From: Cupriavidus neocaledonicus
Lineage (GTDB): Bacteria; Pseudomonadota; Gammaproteobacteria; Burkholderiales; Burkholderiaceae
Assembly (NCBI RefSeq): GCF_000372525.1
Contig: NZ_AQUR01000072.1
Location: 1-60,762 of the forward strand
DNA: 60,762 nucleotides
Direction of reading: 5' to 3'
In this document: piece by piece, positions 53,188 through 60,762 of the stretch
Layout: every line of letters starts with the position of its first letter
Numbering within the stretch: the first letter of the stretch is position 1
Translations under genes and position numbers: made by a program
The notes under the pieces: model-generated
What the model was told of the DNA's origin: nothing
Databases searched by the model: none
Seen by the model: the letters and a program-made list of their open reading frames with translations, nothing else

Positions 53188-54200
53188 ACGCTGCGGAACT
53201 GGCGAAGGTGTTGCGGGCTGGTCGCGGCTTTGGCCACAAGACCGATATCGCGGGCATGCTGTCGGTGTTCAGGCATGCGCTGCCGGCCGGGCAGGGCGCG
53301 GAAGACCGGGGCATCGCACTGGGGGATGACTGTGCCGCGATTCCGGACGGTGACGGACACCTGTTGTTCGCGATCGAAGGCATGGTGGGCGAGTTCCTGC
53401 GCACCATGCCCTGGTTCGCTGGCTATAGCGCAGTGATGGTGAGCGTCAGCGATATCTATGCAATGGGCGGCCGGCCGCTGGCGGTGGTCGATGCGATCTG
53501 GAGCGATGGCATCGACGGCGCGGCCGACGTCATCCGGGGCATGGCTGCCGCATCGGCCGCCTATGGCGTGCCGGTCGTCGGCGGGCACAGCAATGCCAGG
53601 AGCGATGGCGCGCAACTGGCCGTGGCCGTTCTGGGCCGGGCGCGCCGGCTGCTGTCGAGCTTCGCGGCGCGTCCCGGCCAGCACCTGCTGATGGCCGTGG
53701 ACCTGCGTGGTGCCTTTGAGGAGCCATATCCCTACTGGAACGCGTCCACCAGCGCGCCAGCCGAACGGCTACGCGCCGATCTGGAGATCCTTCCCGCGCT
53801 GGCCGAGGCCGGACTGTGCGCGGCCGCCAAGGACATCAGCATGGCGGGCATCGCGGGCACGGCATTGATGTTGATGGAGTGCTCGCGCGTCGGCGGACGG
53901 ATCGACCTCGATGCCGTGCCGACGCCACCGGATGTGCCGTTGCTCCGTTGGCTGAGCGCCTTCCCGAGCTATGGATTCCTGCTTGCCGTGGATGAAGGCC
54001 ATGTCGCGGAAGTCACGGCGCGTTTCCAGGCGCGCGGCATCGCGTGCGCGTCCATCGGCCAGTTCGACGGCACCACGCGCGTGTCGATCGCCCACGAGGG
54101 CGAGTCGGCCTTGCTGTGGGACTTTGCCAGGGCCGCCTTCATCCTGCCTGAACAGGCAGCGGGTTTCGAAGCGCCGGAACCCGTCACGCCGGGAGCGTAA
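53184..54200 (+). CDS. AIR-synthase-related protein, Sll0787 family
   Basis: This 338-residue protein of the PurM/SelD/HypE superfamily, which uses ATP to activate an amide or carbonyl oxygen, contains LGDDCAAIPDGDGHLLFAIEGMVG, VSVSDIYAMGGRPLAVVDAIW, PVVGGHSNARSDGAQLAVAVLG and KDISMAGIAGTALMLMECS. The DD and GGH motifs mark the nucleotide site. It is a standard Nit1C member. The gene overlaps the GNAT gene by ATGA and is followed after 3 bases by the MSMEG_0570-family gene. Confidence 0.92.
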   Translation: MNAAELAKVLRAGRGFGHKTDIAGMLSVFRHALPAGQGAEDRGIALGDDCAAIPDGDGHLLFAIEGMVGEFLRTMPWFAGYSAVMVSVSDIYAMGGRPLAVVDAIWSDGIDGAADVIRGMAAASAAYGVPVVGGHSNARSDGAQLAVAVLGRARRLLSSFAARPGQHLLMAVDLRGAFEEPYPYWNASTSAPAERLRADLEILPALAEAGLCAAAKDISMAGIAGTALMLMECSRVGGRIDLDAVPTPPDVPLLRWLSAFPSYGFLLAVDEGHVAEVTARFQARGIACASIGQFDGTTRVSIAHEGESALLWDFARAAFILPEQAAGFEAPEPVTPGA

Positions 54201-54203
54201 GCC

Positions 54204-54491
54204 ATGCCTGTTACCCATTTCCGGATCCGCTGGCCGGACCAGAGCGAAGCGGTTTGCTATTCGCCGTCATCGGTGGTGACGGCGCATCTCGACGCGGGCC
54301 GCACCTATCCGCTCGCGGAGTTCGTGAGCCTGACCCGCGTGGCCCTGGTCGAGGCGTCGGAGCGCGTGCGCATGAAGTATGGCTACGCGTGTTCGTCCGC
54401 CATGGACCAGTTGCAGGCCATCGAAGCGGCCGCCGCAAGATTCCACGACCAGCCGGATGCCACCGTGCAGGTGATCGGCTTCGGTCGTTAG
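54204..54491 (+). CDS. MSMEG_0570/Sll0788-family nitrogen response protein
   Basis: This is a short 95-residue conserved protein of the Nit1C cluster. Recognisable features are the start FRIRWPDQSEAVCYSPSSVV and the end HDQPDATVQVIGFGR, which define the family. It has no known catalytic motif. It probably assists one of the neighbouring enzymes, because it is always encoded beside them; that role is inferred from conservation. Spacing to neighbours is 3 and 57 bases. Confidence 0.92.
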   Translation: MPVTHFRIRWPDQSEAVCYSPSSVVTAHLDAGRTYPLAEFVSLTRVALVEASERVRMKYGYACSSAMDQLQAIEAAAARFHDQPDATVQVIGFGR

Positions 54492-54548
54492 CCAGCATTG
54501 ACGGCTGCCACCGTGGCCGAACCCCAATCGCATCAAGGAAACCACGCC

Positions 54549-55844
54549 ATGACACGCAACAGCATCGATACCCCCGTTAAAACGCCCGTTCACGCGGAAC
54601 CCCGTCATCTCCCGGTGATCGTGGTGGGAGGCGGCCAGGCTGGCCTGTCCGTCAGCTACTACCTGAAGCAGGCCGGGATCGAACACCTGGTGCTGGAAAA
54701 GCACACGCTCACCCATACCTGGCGCACACAGCGCTGGGACGCCTTCTGCCTGGTCACGCCGAACTGGCAATGCGCGCTGCCGGGGCATCCGTACCGCGGG
54801 GACGATCCGCACGGCTTCATGAGGAAGGACGAGATCATCGCGTACCTGGACGGGTTCATCCAGTCCGTCGCGGCACCGGTGCTCGAACATACCGCGGTGC
54901 TGAGCGTCAGGCCGAGGCCACAAGGCGGGTACCTCGTCACGACCAGCCGGGGCGTCTTCAGCGCCGACCAAGTGGTGGTCGCCTCCGGCGGCTATCACAC
55001 GCCGATCGTGCCGCGCATGGCCGAGCGCCTGCCCGCTTCGATCCGCCAGATCCAGTCGGCCGATTACCGGAACCCGCAAGACCTGCCGGATGGCGCTGTG
55101 CTGGTCGTGGGGTCCGGGCAGTCGGGCGCCCAGATTGCCGAAGACCTGCATCTGGCCGGCCGCAAGGTCGTCCTGGCGGTCGGGGAAGCGCCCCGCTGCG
55201 CGCGCTTCTATCGCGGCCGCGATGTGGTTGACTGGCTCGCCGACATGAAGTACTACGACTTGCCCGTCACCGAGCATCCACTGCGCGAAGGCGTGCGCGA
55301 CAACACCAATCACTATGTGACCGGCCGCGACGGCGGCCGCGACATAGACCTGCGCAAGTTTGCCACCGAAGGCATGCAGTTGTACGGCGTGCTGGAAGAC
55401 TACCGGGACGGGCAGTTGCATTTTGCGCCGAACCTGCGCCAGAGCCTCGACGATGCCGATGCGACCTACAACCGCATCAACGCAAGCATCGACAAGTTTA
55501 TTGCCGAGCGCGGCATCGAAGCGCCGCCGGCCAGTATCTATACGCCGGTATGGACGCCAGAGTCGGAACGCACCACACTCGATCCCCGTGCGGCGGGGAT
55601 CAGCACCATCATCTGGAGCATCGGGTTCCGGCCGGACTTCAGCTGGCTGGAGGTTCCGGTCTTCAACGGCCGAGGCTATCCGGGCCACGAGCGTGGCGTG
55701 ACCGCGCATGCCGGCCTGTATTTCCTTGGCCTGCCGTGGCTGCACACCTGGGGGTCGGGGCGCTTCTCTGGCATCGCGCGCGATGCCGAGTACCTGGCCG
55801 GGCTGATCGCCGCATACGGGCCCGACGCCGCACTGGCAGCGTGA
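54549..55844 (+). CDS. MSMEG_0569-family flavin-dependent oxidoreductase
   Basis: This 431-residue flavoprotein of the flavin monooxygenase fold has an FAD motif VIVVGGGQAGLSVSYYLKQAG at about residue 24 and an NADPH motif VLVVGSGQSGAQIAEDLHLAG near residue 186. It also contains TWRTQRWDAFCLVTPNW and the late GLPWLHTWGSGRF typical of this Nit1C member. It probably oxidises or hydroxylates an intermediate of the pathway. The ATG at 54549 has AAGGAA 8 bases upstream. It is followed after one base by the LnmK-like gene, so the operon continues. Confidence 0.93.
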   Translation: MTRNSIDTPVKTPVHAEPRHLPVIVVGGGQAGLSVSYYLKQAGIEHLVLEKHTLTHTWRTQRWDAFCLVTPNWQCALPGHPYRGDDPHGFMRKDEIIAYLDGFIQSVAAPVLEHTAVLSVRPRPQGGYLVTTSRGVFSADQVVVASGGYHTPIVPRMAERLPASIRQIQSADYRNPQDLPDGAVLVVGSGQSGAQIAEDLHLAGRKVVLAVGEAPRCARFYRGRDVVDWLADMKYYDLPVTEHPLREGVRDNTNHYVTGRDGGRDIDLRKFATEGMQLYGVLEDYRDGQLHFAPNLRQSLDDADATYNRINASIDKFIAERGIEAPPASIYTPVWTPESERTTLDPRAAGISTIIWSIGFRPDFSWLEVPVFNGRGYPGHERGVTAHAGLYFLGLPWLHTWGSGRFSGIARDAEYLAGLIAAYGPDAALAA

Positions 55845-55845
55845 C

Positions 55846-56685
55846 ATGGAGGCCGTCCGCTCGCACCATATCGCTGGTATGCCGCAACTGGCCTACACCG
55901 GCCTGTCGGAAAACTGGTTGCTGAAGAGCTGCGGCGACCTGCACTGGCGCCAGTTGGCCGCGGGCTGTGGCCTGGCAGTGCCGGACTTCCGTGACGGCGA
56001 GGGCAATCCTGTCTATGCCGCCTTCACCGCCGTACGCGTACGCGATGCCGTGCTCGAGAGGATCGGCGAGCATGGCACCTTCACGCTGGACTCGGCCGGC
56101 TTGCCGGCAGGCGGCGTGAAGCGCCTCAGCCAGCATGCCGTGGCATCGCCGGACGGGACGCGCTGCGCCACTGTCACCATGCTGTCGACCTTTATTCGGC
56201 GCACGCGCGAGCGGGACAACCGCTCCGTGGTGCGCGCGATGCCGTCCGTGGCAAGTGGCTGGAATCACGCGGCATCGACGACCGAGGCGGCGGAGCTGTC
56301 GCAGTTGGCACGTCGCTTTCGCAGTGGGGATTGGGGTACGCATCTCGGCTTGCGCCAGCAGCAGGATGGCATCAACCATGTCGTTGACTTCCTGCCATGC
56401 CCATACAACGACTTCAACGGCGCCGACCTGATGTACTTCGCCAGCTTCCAGGCGATGGTGGATCGCGCGGAGTGGCAATGGCGCGGCCATCCGGAGCCCC
56501 CAACCGTGGCCGCGCGGGACCTGTTCTTCCATGGCAACCTCAATGTCGGCGAGTCCCTGGAGCTGACCTTCGCGGCCCTGCGCGAAGACGAATCTGGACT
56601 GGCGCATTGGTGCGAAGTCCGGCGCGCTGCCGATGGCGAGAAGATCGCGGATATCGTGACCCGCAAGCGCTGGAGGGAACCATGA
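55846..56685 (+). CDS. LnmK-like (Pnap_2097-type) double-hotdog acyltransferase/decarboxylase homolog
   Basis: This 279-residue protein resembles LnmK, the bifunctional methylmalonyl-CoA decarboxylase/acyl-carrier-protein acyltransferase of leinamycin biosynthesis, and the Pnap_2097 family. The N-terminal LSENWLLKSCGDLHWRQLA is the most characteristic piece, with VDFLPCPYNDFNGADLMYFASF in the second half (second hotdog). It begins one base after the Nit1C flavoprotein stop and overlaps the mutase-like gene by ATGA, so the three are co-translated. No acyl carrier protein gene is nearby, so the acyl acceptor is unclear. Confidence 0.75.
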   Translation: MEAVRSHHIAGMPQLAYTGLSENWLLKSCGDLHWRQLAAGCGLAVPDFRDGEGNPVYAAFTAVRVRDAVLERIGEHGTFTLDSAGLPAGGVKRLSQHAVASPDGTRCATVTMLSTFIRRTRERDNRSVVRAMPSVASGWNHAASTTEAAELSQLARRFRSGDWGTHLGLRQQQDGINHVVDFLPCPYNDFNGADLMYFASFQAMVDRAEWQWRGHPEPPTVAARDLFFHGNLNVGESLELTFAALREDESGLAHWCEVRRAADGEKIADIVTRKRWREP

Positions 56686-58781
56686 GCCCTGAGTGGAATG
56701 AACAGCGCTTTGGCGTCGACATGAAGCCCGTCTACGGCCAGCAGGACGTTGTCGGCCTGAGCCACCTCGGCGGCATGCCCGGCGAGGCGCCATTCGTGCG
56801 CGGGCCATACCCGAACATGTACCGGCAACGGCCGTGGACCATCCGTCAGTACGCCGGATATGGTGACGCCGCGACCTCGAACCTGGCGTATCGCGAGGCC
56901 CTGGGGCAAGGGGCGCAGGGCCTGTCGATCGCGTTCGACCTGCCAACCCATCGGGGCTACGATTCGGACGATCCGGAGGTGGCCGCCGACGTCGGCATGG
57001 CTGGGGTGGCGATCGACTCGGTCGACGACATGCGGCGCCTGTTTGACGGCATACCGCTGGATCGGGTTTCCGTGTCGATGACCATGAGCGGGGCGGTTCT
57101 GCCAGTCCTGGCCGCCTTCCTGGTCGTGGCCGAGGAAGCCGGCATTCCGTACGCCCGGCTGCGGGGCACTATCCAGAACGACATCCTGAAGGAGTTCATG
57201 GTCCGCAATACCTGGATCCATGCCCCGGAGCCGTCGCTACGCATCGCGGCGGATGTGGTCGACTGGCTCGCCACGCATGCGCCGAAGTTCCACGGCATGT
57301 CGATCTCCGGCTACCACTTCCAGGAAGCCGGGGCGGATCCGGCGCTGGAACTGGCCCTGACGCTGGCCAACGCGCGGACCTATGTCGATGCGCTGCGCGC
57401 CCGGGGTCTCGATGTCGATGCCTTTTGTGGCGGGCTGAGCTTCTTCTTCGGCGTCGGCAAACAGTTCTACCAGGAGATTGCCAAGCTGCGCGCCGCCCGG
57501 CTCCTGTGGCACGACATCGTCCGTGCACGCGGCGGCACCACTGCCCAGGCCGCGGCGATGCGCATGCACTGCCAGACCTCGGGCTGGACGCTGGCGGCGC
57601 AGGCACCGCACAACAATATTGCTCGCACCACGATCGAGGCCATGGCTGCCATCTTCGGTGGCACGCAGTCGCTGCACACCAACGGGTTTGACGAGGCGCT
57701 GGCGCTGCCCAGCGTCGAAGCCTCGCGTATCGCGCGTGGCACGCAGTTGATCCTGCAGCACGAATTCAGCCTTTGCGACGTGGCGGATCCATGGGCCGGT
57801 TCCTACCTGATCGAGTCATTGACGGGGCGCATGGCCGATACCGTCCGCTCGATCCTCGCTGAGATCGATGCGCATGGGGGCGTGCTCAGGGCGCTGGAAT
57901 CAGGCTGGGTGCAGCAGCGCATTCACCGCAATGCCCTGCGCACACAGGCGCGGATCGACGCAGGAGAGGAGGTCGTGGTGGGCGTCAATCGTTTCCAGGC
58001 TGGCGAAGAAGCGCCCCCAGCGTGCCTGGAAATCGATGGAGGCCGCGTTCGCGCCGAGCAGGCGACCCGACTGGCGGCATTGCGGGCAAGGCGGGACGAG
58101 CACGCAGTCCAGCAGGCGCTGGGCGCGCTGGCGGAAGCTGCGCGACGGGGCGGCAGAAACTTGCTGGACTGCGCCATCGACGCCATGCGCTGCCGGGCGA
58201 CGGTTGGCGAATGCACGCGCGCCTTGCTGGATGTCTGGCCCCGCTACGCCGCGCAAACGGGCTACGACAAAGCGCAATACGGCGCTACCCGCGCCGGCAG
58301 TCCCAACTGGGCAGCAGCTTGCGACCAGGTCGGGCGGCTGAACGCGGTACTTGGACGCGCGCCGCGAATCCTGGTGGCAAAGCTCGGACAGGATGGGCAT
58401 GATCGCGGCGCGAAGGCTGTCGCCGCCGCCCTGAGCGATGCCGGGTTCCTGGTCCGGCTTACGCCATTGTTCCAGTCGGCCGAGGCCATTGCGGCGCAAG
58501 CGTGCGATGGCGACTTCGATGCCATCGGCATCTCGACCCTCGGCGGTGCGCATCTTGCCCAGGTTTCCATGTTATTCAAGGCCCTTCGCCAGCGCGGGGA
58601 GACTGTGCCGGTATTTGTTGGCGGGATTATTCCAGCGCCGCACCGGCGCACCTTGCAGCTGGCAGGCGTCCGTGGCATCTATGGTCCGGGGACGCCGCTG
58701 GAGCGAATCGTCACAGAGATCGTGATGGTGCTGACCGCGCAACGCGATAAACGGCAGCCGGTCGCAGCAGGGCACCGGTGA
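56682..58781 (+). CDS. Methylmalonyl-CoA-mutase-like B12-dependent acyl-CoA mutase
   Basis: This 699-residue mutase has an N-terminal TIM barrel and a C-terminal cobalamin domain (KLGQDGHDRGAKAV; DxHxxG at 571-576, K567). Residues that hold the carboxylate and CoA of methylmalonyl-CoA are kept: Y57 (QYAG), R175 (FMVRNT), H212 (SGYHFQEAG). However, the APRLSFFW motif of classical mutases is replaced by CGGLSFFF (249-256), and the threonine near PYxTM is an asparagine. It could be a methylmalonyl-CoA mutase variant or act on another dicarboxyl-CoA. No MeaB-type chaperone is adjacent. It ends the extended Nit1C operon. Confidence 0.88.
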   Translation: MSPEWNEQRFGVDMKPVYGQQDVVGLSHLGGMPGEAPFVRGPYPNMYRQRPWTIRQYAGYGDAATSNLAYREALGQGAQGLSIAFDLPTHRGYDSDDPEVAADVGMAGVAIDSVDDMRRLFDGIPLDRVSVSMTMSGAVLPVLAAFLVVAEEAGIPYARLRGTIQNDILKEFMVRNTWIHAPEPSLRIAADVVDWLATHAPKFHGMSISGYHFQEAGADPALELALTLANARTYVDALRARGLDVDAFCGGLSFFFGVGKQFYQEIAKLRAARLLWHDIVRARGGTTAQAAAMRMHCQTSGWTLAAQAPHNNIARTTIEAMAAIFGGTQSLHTNGFDEALALPSVEASRIARGTQLILQHEFSLCDVADPWAGSYLIESLTGRMADTVRSILAEIDAHGGVLRALESGWVQQRIHRNALRTQARIDAGEEVVVGVNRFQAGEEAPPACLEIDGGRVRAEQATRLAALRARRDEHAVQQALGALAEAARRGGRNLLDCAIDAMRCRATVGECTRALLDVWPRYAAQTGYDKAQYGATRAGSPNWAAACDQVGRLNAVLGRAPRILVAKLGQDGHDRGAKAVAAALSDAGFLVRLTPLFQSAEAIAAQACDGDFDAIGISTLGGAHLAQVSMLFKALRQRGETVPVFVGGIIPAPHRRTLQLAGVRGIYGPGTPLERIVTEIVMVLTAQRDKRQPVAAGHR

Positions 58782-58846
58782 CCACAGCGGTCGAGGGTCG
58801 CCCGGTCAGCAATCTCCACGATGCATGCTGGAGTTTGCGCGGCAGG

Positions 58847-59578
58847 TCAAGCCTCAACCATTCCCAGGAACTGCTGCAGTTCGTGCGTCTGTGGCCGGCC
58901 GAACACTTGATCGGGCGCGCCGGTTTCATGGACCTTGCCCTGATGCATGAAGACGACGCGGTCGCACACCTCGCGCGCGAAGCGCATTTCGTGCGTCACC
59001 ATCAGCAGGGTCATGCCATCGGCCGCGAGACTGCGCACAACTTGCAGTACCTCGTTGACAAGTTCCGGATCCAGCGCGGAGGTGATTTCGTCGCATAGCA
59101 GCGCGGTCGGCTGCATGGCAAGCGCGCGGGCGATGGCGACACGTTGCTGCTGACCGCCAGACAGTTGGTCCGGATATGCATCGAACTTGGCCGAAAGCCC
59201 GACCCGTGCCAGGTTCAGTTCGGCCAGCTCACGGGCCTCGGCCTGCGACGCGCCCTTGACGATCATCGGCGACAGCATCACGTTGCGCCCGGCGCTGAGG
59301 TGCGGAAACAGATTGAACTGCTGGAAAATCATGCCTACCTTCAGCCGCAGCGCGCGTAATTGCAGTTCGCTGTCGGCCAGGTGCGCACCGGCCACGGTGA
59401 TGGCGCCCGCATCGATGCTTTCCAGTCCGTTGATGCAACGTAGCAGCGTGCTCTTGCCCGAGCCACTCTTGCCGATAATGGCGATGACTTCGCCAGGTTC
59501 GACAGAGAGCGAGACGCCCTTCAGCACCTCGTTGCTGCCAAACGACTTGCGAACCTGATCAATGGCGATAAGCGGCAT
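58847..59578 (-). CDS. Polar amino-acid ABC transporter ATPase
   Basis: This 243-residue GlnQ-type ATPase has Walker A GKSGSGKST, FQQFNLFPHL, the signature [15 protein letters not shown], Walker B LLCDEITSALDPE and VTHEMRF. It overlaps the upstream permease gene by 20 bases. It is convergent with the mutase-like gene, 65 bases apart. The length is the family standard. Confidence 0.95.
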   Translation of the reverse strand: MPLIAIDQVRKSFGSNEVLKGVSLSVEPGEVIAIIGKSGSGKSTLLRCINGLESIDAGAITVAGAHLADSELQLRALRLKVGMIFQQFNLFPHLSAGRNVMLSPMIVKGASQAEARELAELNLARVGLSAKFDAYPDQLSGGQQQRVAIARALAMQPTALLCDEITSALDPELVNEVLQVVRSLAADGMTLLMVTHEMRFAREVCDRVVFMHQGKVHETGAPDQVFGRPQTHELQQFLGMVEA

Positions 59579-60215
59579 GGAATTTCCTCTCCAGCATCTT
59601 GCTGTATTGCGAAAGCGGCCAGCACAGCGCGAAGTACATCAGCGCCACGGCGGCATATACGGTAAAGGGTTGGAATGTGGCGTTCACAATCATCGTGCCC
59701 GCCTTGGACAGCTCGGTGAAGCCGATGATCGACGCCAGCGCCGTGCCCTTGATGACCTGGACGCCAAAGCCAACGGTCGGTGCCACGGCAATGCGCAAGG
59801 CCTGCGGCAGGATCACGTAACGCATCTGCTGCACGTAGTTCATGGCCAGGCTGCCTGAGGCTTCCCACTGGCCGCGCGGTATGGCTTCCACGCAGCCACG
59901 CCAGATTTCGGCCAGGAAGGCCGCTGTCCACAGCGTCAGCGCAAGCCCGGCGGCCAGCCACGCTGGCACCTCGATGCCAAACAGTGCCAGTCCGAAGAAT
60001 GCGAGGAACAACTGCATCAGGAGCGGCGTACCCTGGAACAGCTCGATATACGCCTGCGCCAGGCGTCTTGCTGCCGGGCGCTTGCCGGTACGTATCAACA
60101 GCACGAGGAGGCCAACGACGCCACCACCGACAAACGCAACCAATGACAGCAGCACCGTCCAGCGTGCTGCCAACAGCAGGTTGCGGACGATATCCCACAA
60201 CGTGAACTCGATCAT
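59559..60215 (-). CDS. Polar amino-acid ABC transporter permease (1)
   Basis: This 218-residue HisM/GlnP-type permease contains AYIELFQGTPLLMQLFLAFFG and the EAA loop FLAEIWRGCVEAIPRGQWEASGSL, with about five membrane segments. It overlaps the next permease by 4 bases and the ATPase by 20, forming a compact operon. Being beside the Nit1C cluster, it could import a nitrogen compound, but this is only positional. Confidence 0.93.
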   Translation of the reverse strand: MIEFTLWDIVRNLLLAARWTVLLSLVAFVGGGVVGLLVLLIRTGKRPAARRLAQAYIELFQGTPLLMQLFLAFFGLALFGIEVPAWLAAGLALTLWTAAFLAEIWRGCVEAIPRGQWEASGSLAMNYVQQMRYVILPQALRIAVAPTVGFGVQVIKGTALASIIGFTELSKAGTMIVNATFQPFTVYAAVALMYFALCWPLSQYSKMLERKFHAAYRH

Positions 60216-60762
60216 CCCGCCCTCCGCGCAAAAAGCTGCCGGCCAATGCCGCGCAGCAACTGCCGCAGCACGAGAGCCAGAAGAAGATAGATCGCTGTGC
60301 TGACGAGATAGACCTCAAAAGCGCGGAAGTTTCGCCCCTGGATGAAATTGGCCGCATACGTCAGGTCTTGCGCCGCGATCTGCGAACAGACAGCCGATCC
60401 GAGCATCACGATCACAATCTGGCTCGACAGCGCGGGCCAGATCCTTTGCAATGCCGGGCGCAGCACGACGTGCCGGAACACCTGGAATGGTGACATGGCC
60501 AGGCTCGCGCCGGCTTCGAACTGCCCGCGCGGGGTGGCAGCCAGACCGGCGCGAACGATCTCTGTACCGTAGGCGCCCAGGTTGATCACCATGGCCAGCG
60601 ATGCCGCCACCATTTCAGGGAGATGCACACCAAGGCTGGGCAGCCCGAAGAAGATGAAGAACAGCTGGATCAGGAACGGCGTGTTCCGGATCAGCTCCAC
60701 ATAGGTGCTGACCACGGGGCGAAGCCAGGCGGGTCCCTGGGTCTTGGCCCAGGCACCCGCCA
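60212..60762 (-). CDS. Polar amino-acid ABC transporter permease (2), partial
   Basis: This frame stays open to the right edge, so the start is outside the window; a GTG at 60713-60715 is internal to the family domain. It has the permease segments TYVELIRNTPFLIQLFFIFFG and AYGTEIVRAGLAATPRGQFEAG (EAA loop). It is the heterodimer partner of the permease at 59559-60215. Confidence 0.92.
   Translation of the reverse strand, partial: AGAWAKTQGPAWLRPVVSTYVELIRNTPFLIQLFFIFFGLPSLGVHLPEMVAASLAMVINLGAYGTEIVRAGLAATPRGQFEAGASLAMSPFQVFRHVVLRPALQRIWPALSSQIVIVMLGSAVCSQIAAQDLTYAANFIQGRNFRAFEVYLVSTAIYLLLALVLRQLLRGIGRQLFARRAG

Overview
The window is high-GC DNA that looks like a chromosome or chromid of a Burkholderiaceae member, most probably Cupriavidus or a close relative. 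The evidence is Bug-type orphan tricarboxylate receptors, 16-strand Gram-negative porins of the burkholderial type, poly-hydroxybutyrate genes (phaC-like and intracellular phaZ-like), several MocR and LysR regulators next to small catabolic operons, and the 3' end of pntB at the left edge. It is mostly accessory metabolism, organised as self-contained cassettes, with short gene graveyards between some of them. No rRNA, tRNA or CRISPR array was seen.

Left part (1-13.2 kb): pntB end, an MBL-fold hydrolase, a porin, a TetR regulator, then a leftward operon (9408 to 3823) of PhyH-type dioxygenase, RidA, MFS transporter and two FAD-dependent amine oxidases, which together look like uptake and oxidative breakdown of an unidentified amine. 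At 10.0-11.9 kb lie fragments of four unrelated genes (KtrB/TrkH, DnaK, DASS transporter, YoeB toxin). A MocR regulator diverges from an NmrA-like reductase at 13.2 kb.

Middle (15.5-30 kb): an Lrp regulator divergent from an aminotransferase, RidA, porin and amino-acid permease (the permease is frameshifted). Then come divergent phaZ/phaC, an IS3-family scar, and a stress cassette run by an AraC regulator that resembles RclR and keeps both redox cysteines. That cassette holds RidA, DUF417/RclC-like protein, GNAT, GST, an AhpD-like protein and a nitroreductase. Two of its promoters share an 88-bp homologous block.

Sulfur locus (33.7-46.1 kb): a cysteine-dioxygenase domain fused to four rhodanese domains, a second stand-alone four-rhodanese protein, a second thiol dioxygenase, a MetC-like C-S lyase, an AstE/AspA-type deacylase, a Bug receptor, two paralogous solute-binding proteins and a complete polar amino-acid ABC transporter. 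Two divergent operons share a 15-nt element. I infer a pathway that imports an acylated and/or S-substituted cysteine-like compound, frees the amino acid, and cleaves or oxidises its sulfur.

Right part (46.3-60.8 kb): an SDR/LysR pair, a second MocR regulator, and a complete seven-gene Nit1C (nitrilase/Sll0783-Sll0788) cluster. The Nit1C cluster has an excellent sigma-54 -24/-12 promoter and is translationally extended by an LnmK-like double-hotdog protein and a B12-dependent methylmalonyl-CoA-mutase-like protein. A leftward polar amino-acid ABC transporter runs off the right edge.
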